This document shows positions 21,654 to 33,325 of a stretch of 64,000 nt of DNA, piece after piece. The number at the start of each line of letters is the position of its first letter. The first letter of the stretch is position 1. The position numbers and the translations under genes are program-made. The DNA is taken from the NCBI GenBank assembly GCA_047967505.1, contig CM106538.1. One strand, 5' to 3'. The notes under the pieces were generated by a model. It was given only the letters and a program-made list of their open reading frames with translations, was not told the DNA's origin and searched no databases. Source of the DNA: Dipteris shenzhenensis. Lineage: Eukaryota; Polypodiophyta; Polypodiopsida; Gleicheniales.

Positions 21654-22314
21654 GAAAGTAGTAGTAAAATTGTTTATAACTACTTGTATAAGTAATGCTA
21701 GCTACTGCGATTGTGTGTGTAAAAATAACAACATCTGTCCATAGAGCGTGATGTTGCGGATGATCATAGTACAGAAAAATGCTTACTCGAGAGAGAGAAG
21801 AATGTTGGAAAAGGAGATTTGCCATCCCATGCCTATTTAAACAGGTAGATTACCATGTTCACAATCATGCAATTACATCGGGAGGGGCAAGACAATTGGA
21901 TGATTTCTGTCTCTCGAGGTCTAGCAAGCTTGCATGGAGTATATTAAGTTAGTGTCCCAAATAGACACATTGATTTGAAAAATCAAAAGAAGGCCACCTA
22001 TTGAAAATGATCTAATAAAAAACTAGTGCATTTGTGAACTCAAAGAAACAAGTTCAAAAAGTAGAGTGCTCAGGTCTATACCTTGGTCCTTGATAGCTAG
22101 GTCAACCCAACATTTCATATAAGGATGTACAATTGTGATTTCCTATTGCCACTAGAAAATACAAAAAGACAATCAAATTAAGCACTTAAACATCTAAAAT
22201 CTTGAAGAACAATAATGGATAAAATGGAGAAATACAAGCAGGGGAATAGTTTAGGAAGGAATGCACATTTCAAAAAGCATGACTCAACATGCCAATAGAT
22301 GCAAGAGCAAGCAA

Positions 22315-22367
<53 letters not shown>

Positions 22368-22863
22368 CATCTCAGTCCATGATCATTTTTGAATAAGACA
22401 TTTTTAGATTTAGAATCTTGTCAGTATCTCAATAAGATTTTTTAATGTGTTACTGACAGTTGTTTATGCATAAAATATTATTTCTCATTTTGATATACCC
22501 AAATTCTTTCCCTTTTTTCTATTTTCCTCAACGTTATGTCAGCCCTCTGGCCATTGGTTGAGAGTTATTTTTCATTTTAGCCAAAAGGTCCCAAAATGAG
22601 CTCCCTTTTTTCCTAATTACATGCCCACATGTGCAAGCACGTGCACATGCACATGTCCACCCACACACATGTGCATGCACACCTGCGCATAAACATAGAT
22701 GCACATCGTGCACGTTGCACCCATGCATGCACACATGTGCACACACATGTATGCCTTGAGCCTCGTTGAATAAGATAGGGCTAGGGTGTTGGGGTTATTA
22801 TAGTAATCCATATAAAAAAGAAGTGGTTGGAATATTATGATAGATTTAAGTAACACAAGGGAG
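21654..22863. other. No recognised gene; simple repeats
   Basis: This stretch holds a (GA)n array at 22318-22362 and a CA/TG/GCAC-rich cryptic repeat at about 22620-22750. Nothing else is recognised. Confidence 0.6.
22318..22362. repeat. (GA)n microsatellite
   Basis: About twenty uninterrupted GA units on the plus strand. Confidence 0.95.
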
Positions 22864-23289
22864 AAAATGGAGCATTAAGCTCCCTCACCAAAAAACATTG
22901 TGTGGAAAGGTTTAAAGAAAGCACTTGAATATTATAGATTTTTTAAGAGCCCATTGAAATGGAAATTGACTTTGTTTAAAGTTAAGCGCTAGCTAACTGA
23001 AATGCACTTGCATTTGTGGAATCTTATACATGCCATGGTAATCTATTAGATTTGGAGGTTTGGGAATGAGATAGTATTCTATCCTATACACTTGCCCTAG
23101 GATGCCTGACAATGTATTCAGGTCAAAATATTGATTGTTTTGAGGCTTTATGCTACCCGATCCCTTGACATTCAGTTACTACTAGAGCTCTCAAAGCTGC
23201 TCTAGCTTAGGCTATGTCAATCCTTGTATTTTTATTTTCTTAATTAAAATTTCCATTTTTTGCATGCAAAAAAGAGAGGAGATAATTGG

Positions 23290-24540
23290 GTGTTATTCTT
23301 GAATGTAACTCACTTATGCTTATGTTAAATGTGGTTAAATGCTTATGCTTATACTTTTAAAATATTCAGGTACACATGCGTAGTAGTTCAAAAGTTTATA
23401 TGTTTATGCATATGTCCTTATAGTTATGTTCAATAGTGTATGTTCTTATAGTTTATGCTTATGCATAGCATTTCAAAAGATTACATGCTTATGTGCTTAT
23501 GTATATATGTATATGCATATGTTCTTATGGTAATACATGATAGTACTTGTAAAATGTGTAAATGTGATGTGTTTAGGTTCATGAAGTTATATGAACATAT
23601 CTTGATTATGCTTATGTTGAATGTGGTTCAATGCTAATGCATATGTTCTTACAATTATGAGAAGGAGTTTGCAATTTTTACTACTTGTTTGTAAGAGTTC
23701 AAAGGCTTAAATGCTTGTGTGCATGTTCTTGTATGATCCATATGTCCAATTGATGTATGCGCATAATTATATGCTTGTGTTTAGCTTATGTTCATATGTT
23801 CATATGTTTATAGTGCTCATATACTCTTCTAAGTACTTATATATGTATATGTTTATGTTTATGCCTCATAGGTTTAGGTTTGAGTTTATATGTTTATATA
23901 CATAAAGGTCCTTATGTTTATACGTATGTGCTCTTGCACAATTATGTGCCCATAAACTACAAACACAAGCTTTTTATGATTCAATAGATAAACATGTGCT
24001 TATATGTTCCTATGAATATGCATACATAGCAACATATAAACATATAAAAGAAATTGAATTCTATATATGTTCATGTGTTGCTATGTATATGAACTTTATA
24101 GAATTCAACTTTCGAGAAATTAGTTGCTTTTGTTCATATGAACATATTGAACATATAAATATGAACACATAAATATGTTGTTTCAATGCATAGCTACATA
24201 TGAACATATAAATGTGCACAAAAGCAATTGAATAATAACATAAAGCACACATACATACATACATATGCACATGTATGTATGTATGCATATGAACACATAA
24301 ACATGGATGTATTCCACAAGCACAAATTGTATTGTGCTTCAATACAAAAGCATGTGCTTATATGCTCATGTGCTTAAGTATATAAGCACTTAAGTATATA
24401 AGTATATAAGCAAATAAGTATATAAGTATATAAGCTTGTACATAAATCTTTAAGTATTTAATATAAGTATAAACATAGAAACATATAAGTATGAACATAA
24501 GAACATAAGATAAATTTTAACTTACGAGCATTCAAGAAAC
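23290..24540. repeat. AT-rich foldback block of TATG / CATA words (unit A)
   Basis: The left half (to about 23960) is built of words such as TTATGCTTATG and CATATGTTC. The right half (from about 24000) uses their complements (CATATAAACATA, AACATAAG). The whole is a loose inverted repeat. Tight hairpins occur inside, such as TTGAATTCTATA...TATAGAATTCAA at about 24052-24108 and ACATACATACAT...ATGTATGTATG near 24250-24290. Short open frames here are composition artefacts. Confidence 0.65.
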
Positions 24541-26125
24541 CTTTTATTTGAATATGTATGTATGAGCATGTGCACACATGAACATATGTACACACATCTT
24601 ATGTATATTTTATTGCATATGTTATCATCTTTACGCCTTTTGGACCAAGGAAAAAAGAAGATATTGGGCATTTCTCTCAAGGGCCCAAAATGAGCTTCCC
24701 TTTTTTCTAATGGTGTGTGTGTGTGCATGTGTGCACGCATGCACATATGCATGCATGTGTGTGCATATTTGTTGAAAAAGGCCCAATTTGTTAGGTCCCA
24801 TATGAGGAGTGCAACCTAGCTTGATAGTGGCAATAATGTAGGTAAGCATTGTGACACCATAAAGAGGGAGTGGGAGAGATTTCCATGCAGGCAACATACA
24901 TGCCTCCTTGTGGGAATTCTTCTTGAATTGGGTTTAAAGGGTAGCCAATGAGGCCACCCTAGTCAGCAGATATGGCTAGCAGTAAGCCATAGTTTGGACT
25001 AATTATGTGGCTTTATATAGCCTAGCCAAGTGTCCATGTTAGTGCTACTAGGCTAGGGAAGGATGGCATAATAAGTGCTACTGGGTTACGGAATCAAACA
25101 ACAATTCTAGTGTGTTTGGGTCGATTACTTGGCTAGAAAGAATTTCCTCTCCCCCTAACTTTCCAATCTCTAGCTTGGGAAACTTCAGGTTTGGGCCCCT
25201 CGAATTATCTTATCCTCCTCACCGCCTTCGAGCATGGGTGATATCAAGACCAAGGAATTGGCTAGGCAAAACACTCTATGCTCAAGTTCAAGAGTTACTT
25301 GCTTGGGCACCCACTGGCAACCCATAAGCAAAAACTTTCTCAAAGGTCAAAATTGAGTATTAGAAGGGTTAGTAGAAGGCAATCCACGTGTTGCGAAAAC
25401 AAAAAGTGAAAAAGCAGGGAGCGGTTTCCCTAGGGGGAGGAGGATTAATGTTGCCTTGAAAAGAAAAATAGTACTAATAATTAGTTTCTAAAGCTTTTGT
25501 TCTAAAAGATGGTGGTGACTTTTTTTTTTGCCTCTTTGGCATCAGCAAGGCTAGGGAGAGGATGCCTTCGATCAGGCCTATGCCAATTTGGTAGCCAATA
25601 AAGCATAATTAGGCGAACATTCCATACATTATGCCATTCTTTCTACTGATGCAAATTCATGATTAAGCCATTTCTCACGCTGATGGAAAGGAATGATTAG
25701 GGATTATGTTGTTCAAAGTGCTACTAGTGAGGGAGTTTGGGAGTGCACTAATACCATGTAGATATGGGTTTCAAGAGCATATACCCCAACTACTTTTTAA
25801 TATGGATTAGAGCATAACCTGCTCAATAGATTAATGATCCTTGCATTGCGAGTGCTGTAAATAACGTATATAGTTGAGGCCTTTTAAATAGGCCTTTCTT
25901 TAGGCAACAACCTACTTCCATAGGCCTATATGTAGTAAGAGAGTTAGTTGAGTGCCAATTAGCAATACTACAATTACATTGGTAGTTAGAGAAGGATTTG
26001 CCTACTTTACTCACTACCTTCAATGAGAGAAACTATAAGACCTCTAAGCTCCAATGTTAATATAATTAATACAATAGGAAGCCAAAAGGAGTTATATTTA
26101 TTTTAACTTAGCTAAAGGCATAAAA
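24541..26125. other. No recognised gene (unit A); duplicated at about 33329-34912
   Basis: This stretch contains a short GTGTGTGCATG-rich spot near 24713-24770 and otherwise unremarkable DNA. No motif-bearing frame is seen in either copy. Confidence 0.5.
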
Positions 26126-26188
26126 ATGAATGCAAACATATTAATATTTCTTTACATACATGCGTGCACATGCACACATGTGCATGTG

Positions 26189-26190
<2 letters not shown>

Positions 26191-26264
<74 letters not shown>
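26191..26264. repeat. (TG)n microsatellite, long allele
   Basis: About 37 TG units. The corresponding array in unit B (34977-35015) has about half as many. Confidence 0.95.
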
Positions 26265-26265
<1 letters not shown>

Positions 26266-26381
26266 AATTACAAGACAAACATTATCCATCTTAGACTTAT
26301 CAATGAAGACAATTTGTGATAGGATATTCTACCAAGAAAGCTTACGAAAAGATCAAATAATTTTGCTCAAAAAAATACAGG

Positions 26382-26684
26382 ATGATATTGAAGGAGCTCC
26401 ACTCACCTGCATCCATCCACAACAAGGACAAGTTAGAACAAGATCCCTTATTTGTGGGACAACAGGCTTCAATGCACAGCTCCACTTGTTATCGATGTCA
26501 CAATATCATAGGTTATTCTAATACAGCAAAATTGAATCGACCTTGGATGGTGGTACACCGTGTGGCACCTCAATATTTGAGTCATAGGCATCCAGATGCT
26601 CCATGTTTACGGTGTGAGCTCTTCACACTTTCTGAAACATATTTTTACAAATTACCCCAGGACAGAGGACAGAAGAAACTTTAG
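26382..26684 (+). CDS. Hypothetical frame with two CxxC pairs (unit A)
   Basis: A 100-codon frame containing CYRCHNIIGY and, about 40 residues later, HPDAPCLRCELF. This spacing could bind zinc. It is retained in unit B with only two residue changes, but the duplication is young, so retention says little about function. I do not recognise the family. It may be a relic of a transposon protein. Confidence 0.25.
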   Translation: MILKELHSPASIHNKDKLEQDPLFVGQQASMHSSTCYRCHNIIGYSNTAKLNRPWMVVHRVAPQYLSHRHPDAPCLRCELFTLSETYFYKLPQDRGQKKL

Positions 26685-26783
26685 TCTAGTCTGATATGGA
26701 GAAAGTTTTATCTCCATTGAAGCTATAAACAAGCTTCCTATAGAGACCAAGGATTTAATCATATAGATTACCATTTGCTGAGA

Positions 26784-27800
26784 TTTAGAAATAGACATCT
26801 AGTGGTCTTGAATCATGTTTATAGGAATATGACAATAATATGCTTAGTGAAAAAATCATCATACCTTTAGAATAAGAGTAACTATGTAGATGTATGGAGT
26901 ATCTTTGTGCATCCACCTTTCACGTAGAAGACTCCATTGGCCAATACGTGAAGTATCTGTGTAGCTATCAAGATTGAGCGATCATACACAGCTTAACAAG
27001 TTAGACTGCCACTATGAATACTTGTTCGTGGTATGGCTTTATTTGGGTGTCAATCAATGTATACCTGGTTTGATTCCGTTGCAAAAACTTTCTGTCAATA
27101 GTGAGTGGTCTTCAGGCCTTTAGCTATGCCGCGAGATCCTTCCTTGCCTTTGGCGTAAAATTCAATCGTTCAGCCACTTTGTTATCCTATCTCCATGCAA
27201 AGGAGAATAGCACGATTTCTACATGCATGGTTCAAGGCAGAGTTACGCTCAAGAAGTCTATGGGCAATATAACTACTGACTGAGATCAACGAGTTTATAA
27301 GAGCCATGTCTCATCCCTGGACTGAGCAATGATCAGAGTCTTCTTATGGTTATAAGAGCTACGATGTCTTGTGGACGTCCATATCAGCAGCTTCTTTCCT
27401 TTACAGGGAGTCCACACAGCTTGCCTCTCTCGCTATCAATCTTGCAAAGGGATGGACAAGAGTATTGGCGGTAGTATAGTTCAGAAGCTATCGTATGAGC
27501 AAGAAAAAGAAAGAGAGATGACCAAGCACAATGCATTAACCTTGAAGCTGCGTTTTGAATCACAATGGTTTGAGTGGGAGGCTTTATATAGCCATCAACA
27601 TATTCAGGCCGACCTTGTCGGTCTATATTTATGCAACGCTTCACCTTATATGTGCATTTCCATGCAATGTCCCATGGCTAAATTAGAAAACAATATCCCT
27701 TAATAGCAATTCCTCATGGATTAGCAGATGTTTGAACACAAAAGGTCATGGTCTAGCTTTTATGGTAAGTCCAGGATTTACTACTTCTAAAAAGGTACAC
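26784..27800. repeat. Direct repeat bounding the RT element, left copy (unit A)
   Basis: About 1 kb, from TTTAGAAATAGACATC to CTAAAAAGGTACAC, with the same sequence at 30025-31040. It ends against an ACACACATGTGTGTG microsatellite. It lacks TG...CA ends, so it looks like the pseudo-LTR of a Penelope-like element rather than a true LTR. Frames of 60-110 codons inside recur in all four copies but have no recognisable domain. Confidence 0.75.
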
Positions 27801-28205
27801 ACACATGTGTGTGTGTGCCCAACCGTCTGCCCACACAATCACAAACCCACACCCTATGAGAGTCACCATGTCCCCTCGTAGGGAGGGGATCATGGTGCCC
27901 ACCTTTAGAACTGAAAGACATCCGAAGAAGCCTAGTTTAGATCATGAGTGTTTGATCAATGTTTCAGGAACACCAATTTATGAGAAAGTCAATTATAATC
28001 CCTAATCAAATTTTGATTTGAAAAAGTAGAATATATACAAATTTTATTAGATCCTCGGTCGTGATCAAAATGCCATGGAAATCTCCCTTGAAAAAGTTAC
28101 AAACGAGGGTCGCCGTGTTCCTCGTAGAGAGGGGTCATGGTGTCCACCTTTTGAAGAGAAAGAACTTAGACAAATAATAGTTTAAAAGCATTGTTTTGAG
28201 TGATA
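27801..28205. repeat. Two diverged tandem copies of a GGGAGGGG-centred segment
   Basis: Phrases such as CCTCGTAGGGAGGGGATCAT and CCTCGTAGAGAGGGGTCATG, each followed by a CACCTTT..GAA segment, recur near 27866 and 28116. This lies downstream of the RT frame on the RT strand and may be the 3' untranslated part of the element. Confidence 0.5.
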
Positions 28206-29930
28206 TCAAATAATTTTTATTAGATCACGAGAATTGATTGAAGTCCCAGGAAAATCACTGTTAAGGAAGTTAGAAACAACCCTCCTGAGTCTCAAGCTAT
28301 TACAACCATTTTTCGAAAAGTATCTGAAAAGCTTACGAATAAAATAAGCCGCCTGTTTTTCATTGTTGCAAATGTAAATGATAGGCATAATCTGAGAGCA
28401 TATAGCCATATAGCAAAGTTTAGATGGTCTATTGCTATCCACCTTGATGAATCTTGAAATCTTAAAAGGGAGGGAATCCCTTTTGTCATATTTTAAGATG
28501 ACGAAGGTCCCATCATGTACTAATGTGATAATGACCTCTGTGCTAAGAAACTTAGCACTAGTTCCAATTATACAACCATTCTCCAATCGGCAAAAACTTG
28601 TGGTATCAGCAATAGACTCCACGTACTTAAGAGGACAAATACAATTATCCCCAATGGAATAGAATATCATAGGGTTAGGTATATTGACCAGGCAAATGTC
28701 ATCAATGTATCTAAAGGGATATTGAAACCATTTCAAAATATTCCATCTGCCTTGTCTGGCCGAATTGATGTAGAATTTGTATTCAAAGTAAAATAGGTAA
28801 AGATTGCACCAAATGGGTGAGCAAGATAAGCCCATAGGAATTCCCTTCTTTTGCCTCTAGGTTATGTTGTGAAGTTGAACGTACATGTTGGAAATGAGCC
28901 ATGAATTAATTTTAATGACCGTCTCCATATCATAGTTTAGCTCAAATCCACCTATCAAAGTCCATATACCTTCAATTGGAGAGTGAGGCTTTTTTCAAAA
29001 AGAGATAAAGTTGAAGCTACTATCCTTGAATGTCATAATGATTACCTCCCTTATGATGTTAACTAGACCAAGTTCGCCTTCTAGAGGAATGTTTTCATAG
29101 CATTGTGCTATGTCAGCTGAAAAAATACTAAATATTTTGTCGGGAAGATTTAGAGTGTAGTCATAGAGGGATTCAATCCCCCACCAATAAGAACAATTTA
29201 CTCCACCTCTGAGAAAGAGCTCATGTTGTGTTTTAGCGCATTTACTTTTAAGTTGTGAAACGCATGTTTTTAATATGCATGTATTGATAAGTCCAATTTC
29301 ATCATAAATGCAACCAACAGCATTGGTAATCCATCTAAAGGTGTTCTTATGGGCTTTGTATATACCCATAATAAATGGTAATTTAGTGGATAGAGGTGTT
29401 ACAGAAAATGCTTGGAGTTCGGTTTCAATTTTCACTTCAATATCTAATTTATTTTCTAACTCGAAATCTCCATCATTAGGTCTTTCGAAGGCCGAGTCAT
29501 GAGCAAATTTCCGACATACCAATGCAATGTTATAAGAAGCCTTGTCAATACCATGCATGAAAAAATGGTCTTTGAGAGTTCTAAGATTTTCCCAAAAATA
29601 TTTATCACCCCATACATCTTTCATAAATTTCTTATGGTTGGGTAACTTTCTGTATTGGTTCCATAGAAATTCATAGGAGAATTTTTTAAACAATTTTAAA
29701 GTAGCCCGTAGGGAGATGCCAAGTATATGGCATAAATTTTTCCAGGCTTGTTCAAGTGCTTTATGAGCATCACGTATACAAGGCCTTTTAACCGGTATGT
29801 GGTTAAGTCCTTTTTTGAGCTCATGTCTTAACGGTTCATAATCAACTATTCTCAAATCACAAGTAACCACACGATTCCATTTTTTATCGATAAATTTACT
29901 AAATTTGTGGCATGAGCATTGTCACTCAGT
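28206..29930 (-). pseudogene. Penelope-like reverse transcriptase, unit A
   Basis: A single minus-strand frame of about 555 codons from 29870 to 28206, broken only by TGA at 28992-28994 and TAG near 28858. Upstream of 29870 a CxC-containing stretch (QCSCHKFSKFI) extends the similarity after another stop. Motifs run in order: LPFIMGIYKAHK with RWI (the Penelope-type PKxHK...R region), FSADIAQCYENIP (motif A), KKGIPMGLSCSPIWCNLYL (motif B), FRYIDDICL (motif C, catalytic DD), then LKYDKRDSLPF and a thumb-like region ending FRYFSKNGC. The IPMG form of motif B and the fingers/thumb wording favour the Penelope-like superfamily. No GIY-YIG domain is attached. RT of this kind would copy element RNA at chromosomal 3' ends. 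It is inactive as it stands. Confidence 0.65.
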
Positions 29931-30024
29931 ATTATCGCAAAAAGTATCTTTTGGAGAATAAATGTACCCCAGTAGATTTTTGTGGAGTTTCCAAGTTAAC
30001 AAGATTTCATCAAAGATAGTATTT

Positions 30025-31040
30025 TTTAGAAATAGACATCCAGTGGTCCTGATTCATGTTTATAGGAATATGACAATAATATGCTTAGTGAAAAAATCAT
30101 CATACCTTTAGAATAAGAGTAACTATGTAGATGTATGGAGTATCTTTGCGCATTTACCTTTCACGTAGAAGACTCTGTTGGCCAATACGTGAAGTATCTG
30201 TGTAGCTATCAAGATTGAGCAATCATACAGAGCTTAACAAGTTAGACCGCCACTATGAATACTTGTTCATGGTATGGCTTTATTTGGGTGTCAATCAATG
30301 TATACCTGGTTTGATTCCGTTGTAGAAACTTTCCGTCAATAGTGAGTGGTCTTCAGGCCTTTAGCTATGCCGCGAGATCCTTCCTTGCCTTTGGCGTAAA
30401 ATTCAATCGTTCAGCCACTTTGTTATCCTATCTCCATGCAAAGGAGAATAGCACGATTTCTACGTGCATGGTTCAAGGCAGAGTTATGATCAAGAAGTCT
30501 ATGGGCAATATAACTACTGACTGAGATCAACAAGTGTATAGGAGCCGTGTCTCATCCCTGGACTGAGCAATGATCATAGTCTTCTTATGGTTATAAGAGC
30601 TACGATGTCTTGTGGACGTCCATATCAGCAGCTTCTTTCCTTTATAGGGAGTCCACATAGCTTGCCTCTCTCGCTATCAATCTTGCAAAGGGATGGACAA
30701 GAGTATTGGCAGTAGTATAGTTCAGAAGCTATCGTATGAGCAAGAAAAAGAAACAGAAATGACCAAGCATAATGCATTAACCTTGAAGCTGCGTTTTGAA
30801 TCGCAATGGTTTGAGTGGGAGGCTTTATATAGCCATCAACGTATTCAGGCAGACCCTGTCGGTCTATATTCATGCAACGTTTCACCTTATGTGTGCATTT
30901 CCATGCAACGTCCCATGGCTAAATTAAAAAACAATATCCCTTAATAGCAATTCCTCACGGATTAGCAGATGTTTGAACACAAAAGGTCATGGTCTAGCTT
31001 TTATGGTAAGTCCAGGATTTACTACTTCTAAAAAGGTACA
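30025..31040. repeat. Direct repeat bounding the RT element, right copy (unit A)
   Basis: Partner of 26784-27800. It lies upstream of the RT on the RT strand and ends at an (AC)n-ATGTGTG microsatellite. Confidence 0.75.
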
Positions 31041-31322
31041 CACACACACATGTGTGTGTGTGTGTGTGTGTAGATCTCTCATGGGAGGTATGAGCAAGAC
31101 AGAGGGCTTTTTTGGATAAAGCTTGTTCGTCAAAAGAGTTTTTAAAAAGCCTCCATTACAAGAGGTAGTCTGCAAGTATTTGCCAAGTCCTTATGCCTTG
31201 TGGTTATTGGACTTCCTCTCGATCATAACTTGTTATAGTTGTGTCACTCATTTTGCTTTATATAGTTTGGGCATGCAAATCTACCTTCACCAGAAGTGCT
31301 ATTTGACGCACGATGACAGCTT

Positions 31323-31514
31323 TTGCAGCATGTCTTTCCCATTGTTTCTTTTGCACAGGCTTTGGAGTTTGAGGACACCTTCACTGAAAGGGAATTATCT
31401 AATGCAATCAAATCTTGTGGTAGATGGAAGTTTCCAAGATGGGATGGTCTCACTATTGAATTTTTTTCTTGCATATTGGAATATCCTCAAGATTCACAAA
31501 GACCAGTAGCCTAG
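31323..31514 (+). pseudogene. LINE reverse transcriptase amino-terminal scrap (unit A)
   Basis: The frame reads FTERELSNAIKSCGRWKFPR then WDGLTIEFF. It matches the non-LTR RT segment in which an acidic helix is followed by KxPGxDGLxxEFY. It is a fragment only, ending within about 20 residues. The context is the right edge of the tandem unit. Confidence 0.55.
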
Positions 31515-32045
31515 CTTGCTACATCTGAATTTTCTAGCCGATGGAAGAAACGATGGAGAGGCCAAAGACTATGCACAAATGCAGGACTCAGAAACCGCCG
31601 CCCCACCACCCCAACATGAAAAATGGAGCATTAAGCTCCCTCACCAAAAAACATTGTGTGGAAAGGTTTAAAGAAATTATAGATTTTTTAAGAGCCCATT
31701 TAAATGGAAATTGACTTTGTTTAAAGTTAAGCGCTAGCTAACTGAAATGCACTTGCATTTGTGGAATCTTATACATGCCATGGTAATCTATTAGATTTGG
31801 AGGTTTGGGAATGAGATAGTATTCTATCCTATACACTTGCCCTAGGTATTCTATCCTATACACTTGCCCTAGGATGCCTGACAATGTATTCAGGTCAAAA
31901 TATTGATTGTTTTGAGGCTTTATGCTACCCGATCCCTTGACATTCAGTTACTACTAGAGCTCTCAAAGCTGCTCTAGCTTAGGCTATGTCAATCCTTGTA
32001 TTTTTATTTTCTTAATTAAAATTTCCATTTTTTGCATGCAAAAAA

Positions 32046-33325
32046 GAGAGGAGATAATTGGGTGTTATTCTTGAATGTAACTCACTTATGCTTATGTTAA
32101 ATGTGGTTAAATGCTTATGCTTATACTTTTAAAATATTTAGGTACACAAGCGTAGTAGTTCAAAAGTTTATATGTTTATGCATATGTCCTTATAGTTATG
32201 TTCAACAGTGTATGTTCTTATAGTTTATGCTTATGCATAGCATTTCAAAAGATTACATGCTTATGCGCTTATGTATATATGTATATGCATATGTTCTTAT
32301 GGTAATACATGATAGTACTTGTAAAATGTGTAAATGTGATGTGTTTAGGTTCATGAAGTTATATGAACATATCTTGATTATGCTTATGTTGAATGTGGTT
32401 CAATGCTAATGCATATGTTCTTACAATTATGAGAAGGAGTTTGCAATTTTTACTACTTGTTTGTAAGAGTTCAAAGGCTTAAATGCTTGTGTGCATGTTC
32501 TTGTATGATCCATATGTCCAATTGATGTATGCGCATAATTATATGCTTGTGTTTAGCTTATGTTCATATGTTCATATGTTTATAGTGCTCATATACTCTT
32601 CTAAGTACTTATATATGTATATGTTTATGTTTATGCCTCATAGGTTTAGGTTTGAGTTTATATGTTTATATACATAAAGATCCTTATGTTTATACGTATG
32701 TGCTCTTGCACAATTATGTGCCCATAAACTACAAACACAAGCTTTTTATGATTCAATAGATAAACATGTGCTTATATGCTCACGTGCTTATATGTTCCTA
32801 TGAATATGCATACATAGCAACATATAAACATATAAAAGAAATTGAATTCTATATATGTTCATGTGTTGCTATGTATATGAACTTTATAGAATTCAACTTT
32901 CGAGAAATTAGTTGCTTTTGTTCATATGAACATATTGAACATATAAATATGAACACATAAATATGTTGTTTCAATGCATAGCTACATATGAACATATAAA
33001 TGTGCACAAAAGCAATTGAATAATAACATACAGCACACATACATACATACATATGTACATGTATGTATGTATGCATATGAACACATAAACATGGATGTAT
33101 TCCACAAGCACAAATTGTATTGTGCTTCAATACAAAAGCATGTGCTTATATGCTCATGTGCTTAAGTATATAAGCACTTAAGTATATAAGTATATAAGCA
33201 CATAAGTATATAAGTATATAAGCTTGTACATAAATCTTTAAGTATTTAATATAAGTATAAACATAGAAACATATAAGTATGAACATAAGAACATAAGATA
33301 AATTTGAACATACGAGCATTCAAGA
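32046..33325. repeat. AT-rich foldback block (unit B copy)
   Basis: This is the duplicate of the block at 23290-24540, with the same internal hairpins and a small additional GCTCACGTGCTTATAT insertion near 32778. Confidence 0.65.

Larger units (their letters stand above)
22864..31619 (+). repeat. Tandem duplication, unit A (about 8.76 kb)
   Basis: Everything from AAAATGGAGCATTAAGC at 22864 is repeated in the same order and orientation from 31620. The copies differ only by scattered substitutions, simple-repeat length changes and small indels. The unit begins with an AT-rich foldback block, continues through unrecognised DNA, a Cys-rich frame at 26382 and a Penelope-like RT pseudogene between 1 kb direct repeats, and ends in a LINE RT scrap. 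Confidence 0.9.

Noticed and set aside
23455-24897. Met/Tyr/Cys/His-rich frames repeated in both tandem units
   Set aside because: Built from TATG and CACA words; repeated only because the DNA is duplicated.
27101-27703. Frames of 60 and 110 codons recurring in four copies
   Set aside because: They lie within the element's terminal direct repeats, show no domain, and recur because the repeat does.
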